A stretch of 64,000 nt of DNA from Lacticaseibacillus mingshuiensis (lineage in GTDB: Bacteria > Bacillota > Bacilli > Lactobacillales > Lactobacillaceae): NCBI RefSeq assembly GCF_016861785.1, contig NZ_BOLS01000005.1:1-64000 (forward strand), written 5' to 3'. The translations under genes and the position numbers were made by a program. A model generated the notes under the pieces. It made no database searches. It saw only the letters and a list, made by a program, of their open reading frames with translations, and had not been told where the DNA came from. Below, in pieces: positions 51,277-59,559 of the stretch (within the stretch, counting starts at the first letter, position 1; the number at the start of each line of letters is the position of its first letter).

Positions 51277-51915
51277 TCATTCTGTTTTGCTTGCGGCCAA
51301 GGTGATCAGAATATCGCTGGCTTGCAGCGGCTGGTCGACATCGACCGGCACTTGGACTGCGCCGTTGCGCACCACCGCCAGTACATTCAGTCCGGCGCGG
51401 TTGCGAAGGTCTGCCTCGATGATATTTTTCCCGACCCAGGCCTCGTCGGGGTGCTGCTCGGAGATCGTGACGCCGGCGCGGTCCAGGACATCGAGGACGT
51501 TTGGATCCACCAGTTGCTGGGCGACCTTGGCCCCAATTTCGACTTCAGGCAGGACCACTTGATCGGCCCCAACGCGGCGCAGAATCGCGGCTTGCCGAGG
51601 TGCCAGCGCCTTGACGACCACATGCGGGGCCCCGAGTTCCTTGGCGATCATGGTGGCCATCACGCTGCTTTCGAATTCCTCGCCCATGGCAAATACCACG
51701 ACGTCGAATTGGGCGATATCCAATTTTTTCAGTAAGGCCTCATCGCTGGCATCACCGGTGACGCAGCGGTCCACTTGATCGACGACTGTGTTGACGCGGG
51801 CCATTTCGCGGTCGACGGCCAAGATCTCGACATCTGCCTGGGCGAGATGCGACACGAGGCTAGTGCCAAAGCGGCCAAGGCCAAAGACGGCAAAACTATG
51901 TGGCATATTTTTCAT
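51277..51915 (-). CDS. ktrA: Potassium uptake regulatory subunit (RCK)
   Basis: A 212-residue cytoplasmic subunit. The TrkA-N Rossmann part (FAVFGLGRFGTSLVSHLAQAD) binds ATP or NADH, and the TrkA-C part is at about 140-210. It gates KtrB. ATG at 51915 is chosen because AGGAGTG lies about eight bases upstream. It starts 11 bases after ktrB ends. In Firmicutes cyclic di-AMP binds this C-terminal domain and shuts the transporter, which ties it to gdpP at 59.6 kb. Confidence 0.93.
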   Translation of the reverse strand: MKNMPHSFAVFGLGRFGTSLVSHLAQADVEILAVDREMARVNTVVDQVDRCVTGDASDEALLKKLDIAQFDVVVFAMGEEFESSVMATMIAKELGAPHVVVKALAPRQAAILRRVGADQVVLPEVEIGAKVAQQLVDPNVLDVLDRAGVTISEQHPDEAWVGKNIIEADLRNRAGLNVLAVVRNGAVQVPVDVDQPLQASDILITLAASKTE

Positions 51916-51926
51916 ATGAGACACTC

Positions 51927-53312
51927 CTAACCTAGAATCAGATCTTCTTCGGGATAATCGAGTTGCGCGGAGGGGCTGGTCTGGCGGGTGGCCAAGGCGA
52001 CCGCCAACGTGAGCGGCGACAGGCGCCCAATGAACATACACAGGGCAATGATGCCCTTGCCCGCGGCGGACAGATAGGGCGTCATGCCAGTCGTGAGGCC
52101 CACTGTCCCGGCGGCGCTGGTCGTTTCAAACAAGAGGTCCAAGGCTTTGGGGTGAAACGCGTTGCCGACCTCGGTGAAGTGCAGCGCGAGCGTGGCGCAG
52201 ACCACGATCGCCATCATGGTGCAGGTGATCGCCAGCGCCTTGTTCAACGCCGCTTGGGGAATGCGCCGGCCAAACAGCACCAGGCCATTTTGACCGCGCA
52301 TCGCCGCCCAGGCACTGCCGACAAGCAAGGCAACGCTGATGGTCTTGATCCCGCCGGCGGTCCCGGCTGGCGAACCCCCGATAAACATGAAGGCCGAGGC
52401 AGCGAGCTTGCTGAGGTCGCCCAGTTGGTCTTGGGCGGTGGTGGCAAACCCGGCCGTTCGCAGTGTCACGGATTCAAAGGCACTCGCCAGCCATTTTTGC
52501 GGTGCGGACAGGCCTGCGAGACTGGGGCGATTCCATTCTAGCGCCGCAAAGAGCACGGCGCCGCCAATGAGCAGGAGGCCGCTTGAAAGCAGGACCAATT
52601 TTGCCTGAAGCGACAGACGCCGCAGCGCACGCTTGCGCGGCTTGCGGGTCGTGAGAAAATGGCTGAGCTCATGCAGGACCGTGAAGCCGAGCCCGCCCAG
52701 CACGATCAGGCACATGATCGTCCAGTTGAGCAGCGGATCGGTGCGGAAGACCTCCAGGCTGTTGAGGCCAACGATATCAAAGCCGGCGTTGCAAAATGCG
52801 GAGACCGCGTGGAAAATGCCGTACCACAGCGCCTCGCCGACGTCATAGCCCCGGTCGGCTTGCAGGAAGCCCGCGGTCATGAAAAGCGCGCCCACGCCTT
52901 CGATGGCGGCGGTGTACTTCATCACGGACAGGGTCAATTTGCCCATGCCGGCGAGGTCGTTTTGCGCAAACATGGCCTGCACGACCAGGCGCTGGCGGAG
53001 GCCGATGCGGCGCCGAAATAAGGTGACCGCACCGGTGACCACGGTGATGAAGCCGATGCCGCCGAACTGAATCAACAGCAGGATCACTAGCTGGCCAAAA
53101 AGCGTCCAGTGCTGCATCGTATTGACCACCACCAGCCCCGTGACACAGCCGGCCGACACTGCAGTGAAAAGCGCATCAAGAAAGCCGATGCTACGGCCGT
53201 TTTGGCTGGCCATCGGCAGGGTGAGGAGCAATGCGCCCACCAGAATCATCAAGGCAAAGCTGAGCAGAATCGCCTGAGCCGCACTCAGGTGAAAACGTTG
53301 GCTGCGGGACAT
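51927..53312 (-). CDS. ktrB: Potassium transporter membrane subunit (TrkH/KtrB)
   Basis: A 461-residue protein made of four membrane-pore-membrane repeats. The selectivity loops are seen as AGCVTGLVVV, FCNAGFDIVG, RTAGFATTA and GTVGLTTGM, with the gating loop region GGSPAGTAGGIKT between them. It carries K+ (sometimes Na+-coupled) into the cell. GAAAGAAGG precedes the ATG. ktrA follows in the same operon. Confidence 0.95.
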   Translation of the reverse strand: MSRSQRFHLSAAQAILLSFALMILVGALLLTLPMASQNGRSIGFLDALFTAVSAGCVTGLVVVNTMQHWTLFGQLVILLLIQFGGIGFITVVTGAVTLFRRRIGLRQRLVVQAMFAQNDLAGMGKLTLSVMKYTAAIEGVGALFMTAGFLQADRGYDVGEALWYGIFHAVSAFCNAGFDIVGLNSLEVFRTDPLLNWTIMCLIVLGGLGFTVLHELSHFLTTRKPRKRALRRLSLQAKLVLLSSGLLLIGGAVLFAALEWNRPSLAGLSAPQKWLASAFESVTLRTAGFATTAQDQLGDLSKLAASAFMFIGGSPAGTAGGIKTISVALLVGSAWAAMRGQNGLVLFGRRIPQAALNKALAITCTMMAIVVCATLALHFTEVGNAFHPKALDLLFETTSAAGTVGLTTGMTPYLSAAGKGIIALCMFIGRLSPLTLAVALATRQTSPSAQLDYPEEDLILG

Positions 53313-53384
53313 AGGCCGCCTTCTTTCAGTCAGATCGTTAACTCAACCATACCCAAACCGGCTTGAAAGCGCAACCGCATCAAA

Positions 53385-53535
53385 AAAGGGTGCGGAGCGG
53401 GGCGCATAGGGGCGGGCAGCTAAGTCCATCTGACGTGTGAGGCGTTTCTTGCCTCATGCGGCTGATGGCATAGATGTCCCACTCCTGCCCCGCGAAGCCC
53501 GACTATGGAAAAGGGTGCGGAGCCCGACTATGGGG
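53385..53535. repeat. Palindromic intergenic repeat, copy C
   Basis: One long imperfect hairpin (GCGGGGCGCATAGGGGCGGGCAG to CTCCTGCCCCGC) with inner GAGGCG/GCCTC. AAAAGGGTGCGGAGC occurs twice. It resembles the first half of copy E. It fills the gap between the ktr and P-type ATPase genes. Confidence 0.75.
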
Positions 53536-53546
53536 CGCAAGACTGG

Positions 53547-53575
53547 TTGCGTGCGGCGCTTGGTTACTATAAAAT
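53547..53575 (+). promoter_or_regulatory. Promoter of the P-type ATPase gene
   Basis: TTGCGT and TAAAAT are 17 bases apart, 61 bases before the start, just after repeat copy C. Confidence 0.6.
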
Positions 53576-53635
53576 TAGTTATGTTCAACCATATGGCGAG
53601 AGCCAAATTCATATTGACAAAAAGGATGATGATTT

Positions 53636-56341
53636 ATGGACGATCCCGGTGAACATAGGTCGCTGACCCATGTAGATGTCCCGACGATCCAACAGGAATT
53701 GCACGTGCCCGATCTAGAAGCAGGATTGAGCAGCGAAGACGCAAAGAAGCGCTTGGCAATAAATGGGCCAAACGCGTTGGAGTCGCACGTCACACCTAAA
53801 TGGGTCACTTTTATCCGCCAGTTCAACAACCTGATCATTTATATTTTGATCGGGGCGGCCATTATGACCAGCATTATGGGGCTCATGACGGATACGATCA
53901 TTATTGCGTTGGTCATTGTGATCAACGCGTTTATCGGTTATTTTCAAGAGGTCAACGCCAGCAATGCGCTGGAGAAGATCAAACAGATGTTGGCGCACAC
54001 CGCCACGGTTTATCGCGATGGCCAACGCGTCGATGTCGACACCGCGGACCTTGTGACGGGGGATGTTGTTTTCCTCGAAGCAGGGGACAATGTGCCGGCC
54101 GATCTGCGGCTGTTTGATGTCGATAACCTGACGATGATGGAATCGGCGCTGACCGGCGAGTCGAACTCGGTCGAAAAACAGATCGAGCCGCTGGAAGGCG
54201 ATGTGCCGCTGGCCGAACAGTCGAACATGGCGTTTGCCTCGACGGCGGTCGCGTCTGGTTCCGGCATGGGCATCGTGGTGGCGACCGGGATCCACACCGA
54301 GCTTGGGAAGATCTCCCAGGCCGTGGCGGATGTTCGCAAAGGACGTTCGCCATTAATGAAGGAACTCGATGGCATTGGCAAAGGGATCTCCATTGGGATT
54401 CTCGTGTTTGCCGTTGCACTCTTTATTTTTGGCTTATTCACCGGTCGCTACACCGTTGGCACCCTGGCCCTGGCCGTGGTGACGATGATCGTCGGTTCGC
54501 TGCCTGAAGGGCTTCCGGCAACGACTTCGGTGGTTCTGGCGATGGGCATGCAGAACATGGCCAAGCACAACAACACCATTGTCAAAACGTTGCCTGGCGC
54601 CGAGACCTTGGGCTCCGTTGACGTCATTGCCACTGATAAAACAGGGACGCTGACGAAAAACGAAATGACGATGACCGACGTGATCACGCCGGCGCATCAT
54701 TATGCAGTCACCGGCACCGGTTATGCACCGACCGGCCAGTTCACGCTGGATGGGGCTGCGGTCTCGCCAGCGGATCAGGCGGATCTGCAAGAACTGCTGA
54801 TCGCAGGCTTTCAGGCGAACGACACCACGCTGGCTGAGGTCGATGGGGTGTATGAGATCAACGGGGAGCCGACTGATGGCGCCTTTATGACGGCCTACCA
54901 AAAGGGATTTTCCGCCGACCCAGCCGGCGAAGAGCTCGATTTTTTGCCATTTGATTCGGATTATCGCTACATGGCCAAGTTGGTCGAATTGCCGGATGGC
55001 ACGCGCAAGATCTACCTGAAGGGGTCCCCCGATAAGGTCTTCCCGATGGCGAAAAACGCGGATCCGCATTTTGACGAACAGGCTTACTTGGCACTGACGT
55101 CGAAATTGTCTCGCGGCGGCCAGCGTGTCATCGCGGTGGCGGAAAAAGTCGTCGGCTCCGAGGTGGATGAGATCACCTTGCCACTTTGCGAAGAGGGGAT
55201 GCAGTTTCTGGGCATCGCCGCGTTGATCGATCCGCCGCGTGACGAGGTGATCGCCTCGATCAAGCAGATGCATAAGGCCGGCGTGCGCGTTGTCATGATC
55301 ACCGGGGACCACCCGGAAACAGCCAGCGCGATCGCCGCCACTTTGGGCATCGCCAAGCGCCCGCGCGTCGTCACAGGGACCGAACTGGCCCAAATGGACG
55401 ATGCCGCGCGTTTTCAGGCAATGACCACTGCGGATGTGTTCGCGCGCACGACCCCAGCCGACAAGTTGGCGATCGTGACGGCCTTGCAAGAAGCCGGCAA
55501 TGTCACCGCGATGGTCGGCGATGGGGTCAATGACGCCCCGGCGCTGAAAAAAGCGGATGTCGGCGTTGCCATGGGCGTGTCTGGGACTGATGTGGCGAAG
55601 GATGCCGCCGATATTATTTTGACGGATGACAAATTCACCACGATGGAAAAAGCGATCGCCCAAGGCCGGCGCATTTACGACAACTTGAAAAAGAGTGTGT
55701 TGTTCCTGCTTCCGACCAGTTTTGCCGAAGGGCTGATCATCGCCTTCACCGTCCTGACCCAAGATGCCATGCCGCTGAATGCCCCGCAGATGCTGTGGAT
55801 CAACATGGTGTCGGCGATCACCATTCAGTTTGCGTTCATCTTTGAGCCGGCGGAACCGGGTATCATGGAACGGCCGCCGCGCTCAAACACGGCCGGGATG
55901 ATGAACAAGCACGATATTTTCCAACTCGTTTATGTGTCGGTGCTGATCTCTGGCCTGGGCCTGATCGCCCATGACTACCTGCTCAGCCGCGGAATCGTGG
56001 ATGCGGCCACCGCTTCCACGATGATGGTCAACATCGTCATTCTCGGGAAGATCTTCTACCTGTTCAACATCCGCACCAAGGCCCCGGCATTTTCCAAGCA
56101 GCTCTTCACCAACCCGATGGCCTATGCGATCATCGGCCTCATGATGGTGCTGCAGCTGATTTTGACCTACGTGCCGTTCATGCAAAATGTGATGGGCACT
56201 TCCGGCATGTCCCTGCGCGAATGGGGCATCGCGATCGCCATCGGTTTCATCGTCTTGGTCGTCACCGAGATCGACAAGCTGATCCGCCTCGCCTATGCCA
56301 AAGAAGCCGCGAAACCGCATTTTCGGGCGGAAAAGGAATAG
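53636..56341 (+). CDS. Cation-transporting P-type ATPase (P2 type)
   Basis: A 901-residue pump. The N-terminal cation-ATPase domain is at about 10-80, the actuator has ALTGESNSVEK near 180, membrane helix 4 has VGSLPEGLPATT near 290, the phosphorylated Asp is in DKTGTLTKNEM near 335, and the hinge is MVGDGVNDAPALKKADVG near 625. It has ten membrane helices. PEGLP and the length fit P2A-like Ca2+ or Na+/K+ pumps. AAGGATG lies upstream. Closeness to ktrAB hints at a role in Na+/K+ balance, but Ca2+ export is as likely. Confidence 0.92.
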   Translation: MDDPGEHRSLTHVDVPTIQQELHVPDLEAGLSSEDAKKRLAINGPNALESHVTPKWVTFIRQFNNLIIYILIGAAIMTSIMGLMTDTIIIALVIVINAFIGYFQEVNASNALEKIKQMLAHTATVYRDGQRVDVDTADLVTGDVVFLEAGDNVPADLRLFDVDNLTMMESALTGESNSVEKQIEPLEGDVPLAEQSNMAFASTAVASGSGMGIVVATGIHTELGKISQAVADVRKGRSPLMKELDGIGKGISIGILVFAVALFIFGLFTGRYTVGTLALAVVTMIVGSLPEGLPATTSVVLAMGMQNMAKHNNTIVKTLPGAETLGSVDVIATDKTGTLTKNEMTMTDVITPAHHYAVTGTGYAPTGQFTLDGAAVSPADQADLQELLIAGFQANDTTLAEVDGVYEINGEPTDGAFMTAYQKGFSADPAGEELDFLPFDSDYRYMAKLVELPDGTRKIYLKGSPDKVFPMAKNADPHFDEQAYLALTSKLSRGGQRVIAVAEKVVGSEVDEITLPLCEEGMQFLGIAALIDPPRDEVIASIKQMHKAGVRVVMITGDHPETASAIAATLGIAKRPRVVTGTELAQMDDAARFQAMTTADVFARTTPADKLAIVTALQEAGNVTAMVGDGVNDAPALKKADVGVAMGVSGTDVAKDAADIILTDDKFTTMEKAIAQGRRIYDNLKKSVLFLLPTSFAEGLIIAFTVLTQDAMPLNAPQMLWINMVSAITIQFAFIFEPAEPGIMERPPRSNTAGMMNKHDIFQLVYVSVLISGLGLIAHDYLLSRGIVDAATASTMMVNIVILGKIFYLFNIRTKAPAFSKQLFTNPMAYAIIGLMMVLQLILTYVPFMQNVMGTSGMSLREWGIAIAIGFIVLVVTEIDKLIRLAYAKEAAKPHFRAEKE

Positions 56342-56480
56342 GGTGCGAAGGTGCGCGGGACAGCGGGTCAGCTAACTTGGCTCGGGCGCTTGAGGCGTCC
56401 TTTGCCTCGAGTGCACGAGACAGTTAGATGTACCCGTTGTGCGCACCGGAGCCCAACTGGACTAGGGTGCGGCGCGCGGC
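56341..56480. repeat. Palindromic intergenic repeat, copy D
   Basis: GGTGCGCGGGACAGCGGGTCAGCTAAC faces GTTAGATGTACCCGTTGTGCGCACC, with CTCGGGCGCTTGAGGC and GCCTCGAGTGCACGAG inside. A GGGTGCGGCG word follows. It is most like copy E. It fills most of the gap between the ATPase and niaR. Confidence 0.75.
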
Positions 56481-56646
56481 GATGCGCGGGTCACCGGATC
56501 TGCGTCCAAAAGCCACCCCTCATTTCCACCAAAAAAGACCTGAGTCAGAAATTTTGGCTCGGGTCTTTTTGCGGTCGTTGTCTTGACAGCCGGGGCGCGG
56601 TACACTGAAAGAACACAATGTCGTAAGTAGAAAAGGAGCTGGTTTT

Positions 56647-57168
56647 ATGTTGACGAATGCAGAGCGGCGCGCCCAGATTCAGGCTGCCTTGAGTGAAGCA
56701 ACAGAGGCGATCTCGGCGACGACTTTTGCCAAGCGATTTGGCGTCAGCCGGCAGACGGTGGTCGGCGATATTGCTTTGATGCGCGCGCACGGCGATCAGG
56801 TCATTGCAACCCCTCAAGGCTATCAGTATGAGCGGACGGCCAGCGGGGAGCAGCAGGCGGTGATCGTGTGCCGCCACACCCCGGCCCAGACGGAAGACGA
56901 GATGTCGCTGATCGTGGCGACGGGCGCCGCGCTGCTGGATGTCGCGGTGGATCATCCGGTGTATGGTGAGCTGCGCGGCCAGTTGCAGATTCGCACGCAG
57001 ACCGACATCACGCTGTTTATGGCCCATTTGCGTCAGCATCCGGCCAAGCTGTTATCTGAGCTGACAGGTGGGGTCCATCTCCACACGATCGCCTACAGCA
57101 CCCCGGCCCAGTTGACCGCGGTCAAAACAGCCCTGAGAAATGCGGGTTATTTATACGAAGAGGGTTGA
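56647..57168 (+). CDS. niaR: Niacin-responsive repressor (3H domain)
   Basis: A 173-residue protein. A DeoR/HTH_11-type winged helix is at 1-60 (RRAQIQAALSEATEAISATT, then FGVSRQTVVGDI). The 3H domain follows, named for three conserved histidines, seen in VCRHTPA near 80 and GVHLHTI near 145, which bind metal and nicotinate. It represses NAD-precursor genes when niacin is enough. AAGGAG precedes the ATG. The adjacent gene is the niacin transporter, so that is its likely target. Confidence 0.92.
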   Translation: MLTNAERRAQIQAALSEATEAISATTFAKRFGVSRQTVVGDIALMRAHGDQVIATPQGYQYERTASGEQQAVIVCRHTPAQTEDEMSLIVATGAALLDVAVDHPVYGELRGQLQIRTQTDITLFMAHLRQHPAKLLSELTGGVHLHTIAYSTPAQLTAVKTALRNAGYLYEEG

Positions 57169-57194
57169 CAAGACACCTTATTTCCTAGAAAATA
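57166..57194 (+). promoter_or_regulatory. niaP promoter with possible NiaR site
   Basis: TTGACA lies at the niaR end, with GAAAAT 17 bases on as a weak -10. The overlapping AAGACACCTTAT resembles the AGACACC half of NiaR sites. Predicted transcription starts at the edge of the hairpin at 57206. Confidence 0.45.
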
Positions 57195-57205
57195 GAGCCA
57201 ATTCG

Positions 57206-57231
57206 GAGGATGTCTTGACATCCTCTTTTTT
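57206..57231 (+). terminator. Terminator hairpin directly before niaP
   Basis: GAGGATGTC-TT-GACATCCTC is perfect and followed by six T. It lies 19 bases before the niaP start and ends niaR transcripts. Because it lies inside the niaP leader, it could also limit niaP expression. Confidence 0.85.
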
Positions 57232-57249
57232 CTTGGAGGAAATTGGCTC

Positions 57250-58461
57250 ATGGAAGAAACAAAAACGGCGCCTTCGTTGTGGCAACATGCGCGCTTGATC
57301 ACTGGTGTTGGGGTGGCGTGGCTCTTTGACGCCATGGATGTGGGGATGTTGTCCTTTATTTTGGCCGCGGTCGCGCCTGAATGGCATCTGACGGCGACCC
57401 AAAGCGGCTTGATCGGCAGTATCTCCTCGCTGGGGATGGCGCTCGGCGCCGTCATCTTTGGGATGATGGCCGATCGCATCGGGCGCAAAGCCGTGCTGAT
57501 CATCACCCTGTTGGTCTTTTCAATGGGTTCGGCCCTGTCGGCGTTGGCAAATGGGTACGTGATGTTCATGGCACTGCGGTTCATCATCGGCGCTGGCCTC
57601 GGCGGTGAACTGCCGGTCGCCTCGACGCTGGTGTCGGAAAGCGTGGCCCCGCAACATCGCGGCCGCAGCGTGGTCCTGCTTGAAAGTTTTTGGGCGGTGG
57701 GCTGGCTGCTGGCTGCGCTGGTCTCCTATTTTGTCATTCCGCATTGGGGCTGGCGTGTGAGTGTCCTGATCACGGGATGCACGGCGCTGTACGCTTTGTA
57801 TTTCCGCGGCGGCATCAACGAATCACCGGTCTTTGAAGCGGAAAAACCGCAGCGCCGCAGCTTTTTCAGTGCGTTGCGCGCGCTATGGCAACCGCAATTA
57901 CGGCGGGCAACAGCCATGCTATGGATCGTCTGGTTCATGGTCGTCTTTTCCTATTATGGTATGTTCTTGTGGCTGCCAAGTGTGATGGTGCTGCGCGGCT
58001 ACGACTTGATCCATAGTTTTGGCTACACCTTGCTAATGACCTTGGCCCAATTGCCTGGGTATTTTGTCGCCGCTTGGCTGATCGAAAAATGGGGCCGTAA
58101 GCCGGTCCTCATCGTGTTCTTGACCGGCACCGCGCTGTCGGCACTTGCATTTGGCGCCGCCGCCAACCTAGCGATGCTACTGACAGCCGGCGCATTGCTT
58201 TCATTCTTCAACTTGGGCGCATGGGGCGCCTTGTACGCGTATTCGCCGGAACAATATCCCGACAGCATCCGCAGCAGCGGCTCCGGCATGGCGGCTGGGG
58301 TCGGTCGGCTGGGTGGCATCGTTGGCCCGCTGGCAACAGGGGCGATGGTGGCCAGCGGCGTCTCATTTACCGCGATCTTTGGGCTGTTCACCGCGGCCGT
58401 CTTGATCGGGGCGGCGGCGGTCGCATGGCTGGGCCGCGAGACCTTGGTCAAGGCGCGCTGA
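57250..58461 (+). CDS. niaP: Niacin MFS transporter (NiaP-like)
   Basis: A 403-residue major facilitator of twelve segments. Seen are WLFDAMDVGMLSFIL near residue 25 (the Asp pair typical of the aromatic acid:H+ symporter family), GMMADRIGRKAVLI near 72, GLGGELPVASTLVSE near 115 and WLIEKWGRKPVL near 280. It imports nicotinate or a related aromatic acid. GGAGG lies about ten bases before the ATG. niaR upstream supports niacin as substrate. An aromatic acid such as a tannin-derived compound is a less likely choice. Confidence 0.88.
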   Translation: MEETKTAPSLWQHARLITGVGVAWLFDAMDVGMLSFILAAVAPEWHLTATQSGLIGSISSLGMALGAVIFGMMADRIGRKAVLIITLLVFSMGSALSALANGYVMFMALRFIIGAGLGGELPVASTLVSESVAPQHRGRSVVLLESFWAVGWLLAALVSYFVIPHWGWRVSVLITGCTALYALYFRGGINESPVFEAEKPQRRSFFSALRALWQPQLRRATAMLWIVWFMVVFSYYGMFLWLPSVMVLRGYDLIHSFGYTLLMTLAQLPGYFVAAWLIEKWGRKPVLIVFLTGTALSALAFGAAANLAMLLTAGALLSFFNLGAWGALYAYSPEQYPDSIRSSGSGMAAGVGRLGGIVGPLATGAMVASGVSFTAIFGLFTAAVLIGAAAVAWLGRETLVKAR

Positions 58462-58526
58462 GTGCAACTGCGTCTCTATCAAGCGCCACCTGCCCTTGAG
58501 GCATCGCCGAAAGTTGGAAAATACGC

Positions 58527-58560
58527 AAAAGGCCTGAGCAAAAAAAACGCTCAGGCCTTT
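58527..58560. terminator. Bidirectional terminator (niaP and candidate RNA)
   Basis: AAAAGGCCTGAGC and GCTCAGGCCTTTT form a perfect stem with A and T runs. It ends niaP on the plus strand and the candidate RNA on the minus strand. Confidence 0.9.
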
Positions 58561-58910
58561 TCGAATCGCATTGATCGGCACTTGGCCGCGTCATTCTGTT
58601 ACCAAGTTGATCCATTGCACAGCAAACAGGCCGAAGTCTCCTCCGACCTGCCAAATTTTAGGTTGGATCCCTTTCCCTCTTCATTTTCGAGATTCCTCCC
58701 GTCGGTGTTAGGGAACTTATTCAGTTTGAAATGCAGGTGGTACATTTTTCCGGTGCCTTTCAGCACTGGGTCCGTTTAGCCCTTTGGGTTACCCCCTTAC
58801 TGCAGGTAACCGTCATTGCGTCGCTCGGGGTGGGTCGCGGGTTGTCTCCCGCCGGACTGACCGACGCTGGGAGAGAACTCGTGGCCAGCTCCTCCACGCC
58901 TCTCAGTGTC
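58527..58910 (-). ncRNA. Candidate structured RNA, about 385 nt
   Basis: On the minus strand a near-ideal promoter (58945-58917) and a strong terminator (58527-58560) enclose 385 bases. No long frame is present; the longest, about 50 codons, has a poor RBS. Several stems can be drawn, such as GAGAG/CTCTC, GCGGG-AGACAA-CCCGC and GGTTACC/GGTAACC. The size fits RNase P RNA or tmRNA, but the GAGGAAAGTCC box of rnpB and a tRNA-like end are absent. Its class is not recognised. Confidence 0.6.
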
Positions 58911-58916
58911 GAAAAT

Positions 58917-58945
58917 AGTATAACGCCTGCAAACGGATACGTCAA
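58917..58945 (-). promoter_or_regulatory. Promoter of the candidate 385-nt RNA
   Basis: On the minus strand TTGACG (58945-58940) and TATACT (58922-58917) are exactly 17 bases apart. Transcription would start near 58910. Confidence 0.75.
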
Positions 58946-59199
58946 CGGTTTAAATGGCAATTTTCCGGTTCAACATTCGTAAAAATAATTTTGAGATTCG
59001 ATCGAGTGTGTTGACGATCTCAACTGATTTGTTCATTATCTTATCGCTAATGAACATTCTGGACGATTCTGACCATTAGCCAATTTTGATAAACACTACT
59101 AACAATTATATTTTGTCATTTAAAAACAAAATGATCATGTCGACATGTGGAATTTTTGACCTTGGCAGTCGTGATCGATCGCTGCCCGTCGATTCATTT

Positions 59200-59471
59200 G
59201 GGCTGATCGGGGGACTGCGCACCCTAGATGGGCTTCGTGGGGCAGGGGTAGGCCATCTAAGCCATCAGCCACACGAGGCAAAAAACGCCTCATCCGTCTG
59301 ATGGACTTAGCTGCCCACCCCTAAACGCCCCGCTGCGCACCCTGCCTAGTCAGGCTCCGGTGCGCATGGTGGGAACATCCAACTGGCTCGTGCACTCGAT
59401 GGCTAAGACCGCCATCAAGCGCATGAGCCAAGTTAGCTGTCCCACCATCCCGCGCACCTGCGCACCCTGGT
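59200..59471. repeat. Palindromic intergenic repeat, copy E
   Basis: Two large hairpins: about 59225-59325 (GGGGCAGGGGTAGGCCATCTAAG to CTTAGCTGCCCACCCCT) and about 59353-59455 (GGTGCGCATGGTGGGAACATCC to GTCCCACCATCCCGCGCACC, with CTGGCTCGTGCAC facing GCATGAGCCAAGTTAG). It lies about 90 bases before gdpP. The bases between the RNA promoter and this copy (58950-59200) show no gene. Confidence 0.8.
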
Positions 59472-59559
59472 TTGAAATTCCGACAAAGGGCAGGGCTTGG
59501 CCAAGTATGGTAGAATTACTTAAGTTTCCCTAAATTGAGACTCAGCGAAAGTGAGCGTT

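Noticed and set aside
54434-55762. A 442-codon minus-strand frame inside the P-type ATPase gene
   Set aside because: It is antisense to a complete P-type ATPase and its composition is that of a mirror frame.
58527-58910. Reading the 385-nt region as RNase P RNA, tmRNA or 6S RNA
   Set aside because: The GAGGAAAGTCC box of rnpB, the tRNA-like ends of tmRNA and the size of 6S RNA do not fit. The region is kept as an unknown RNA.
58462-58982. Open frames of 83-105 codons on the plus strand after niaP
   Set aside because: They lack ribosome sites, have biased low-quality protein content and lie antisense to a region with a clear minus-strand promoter and terminator.
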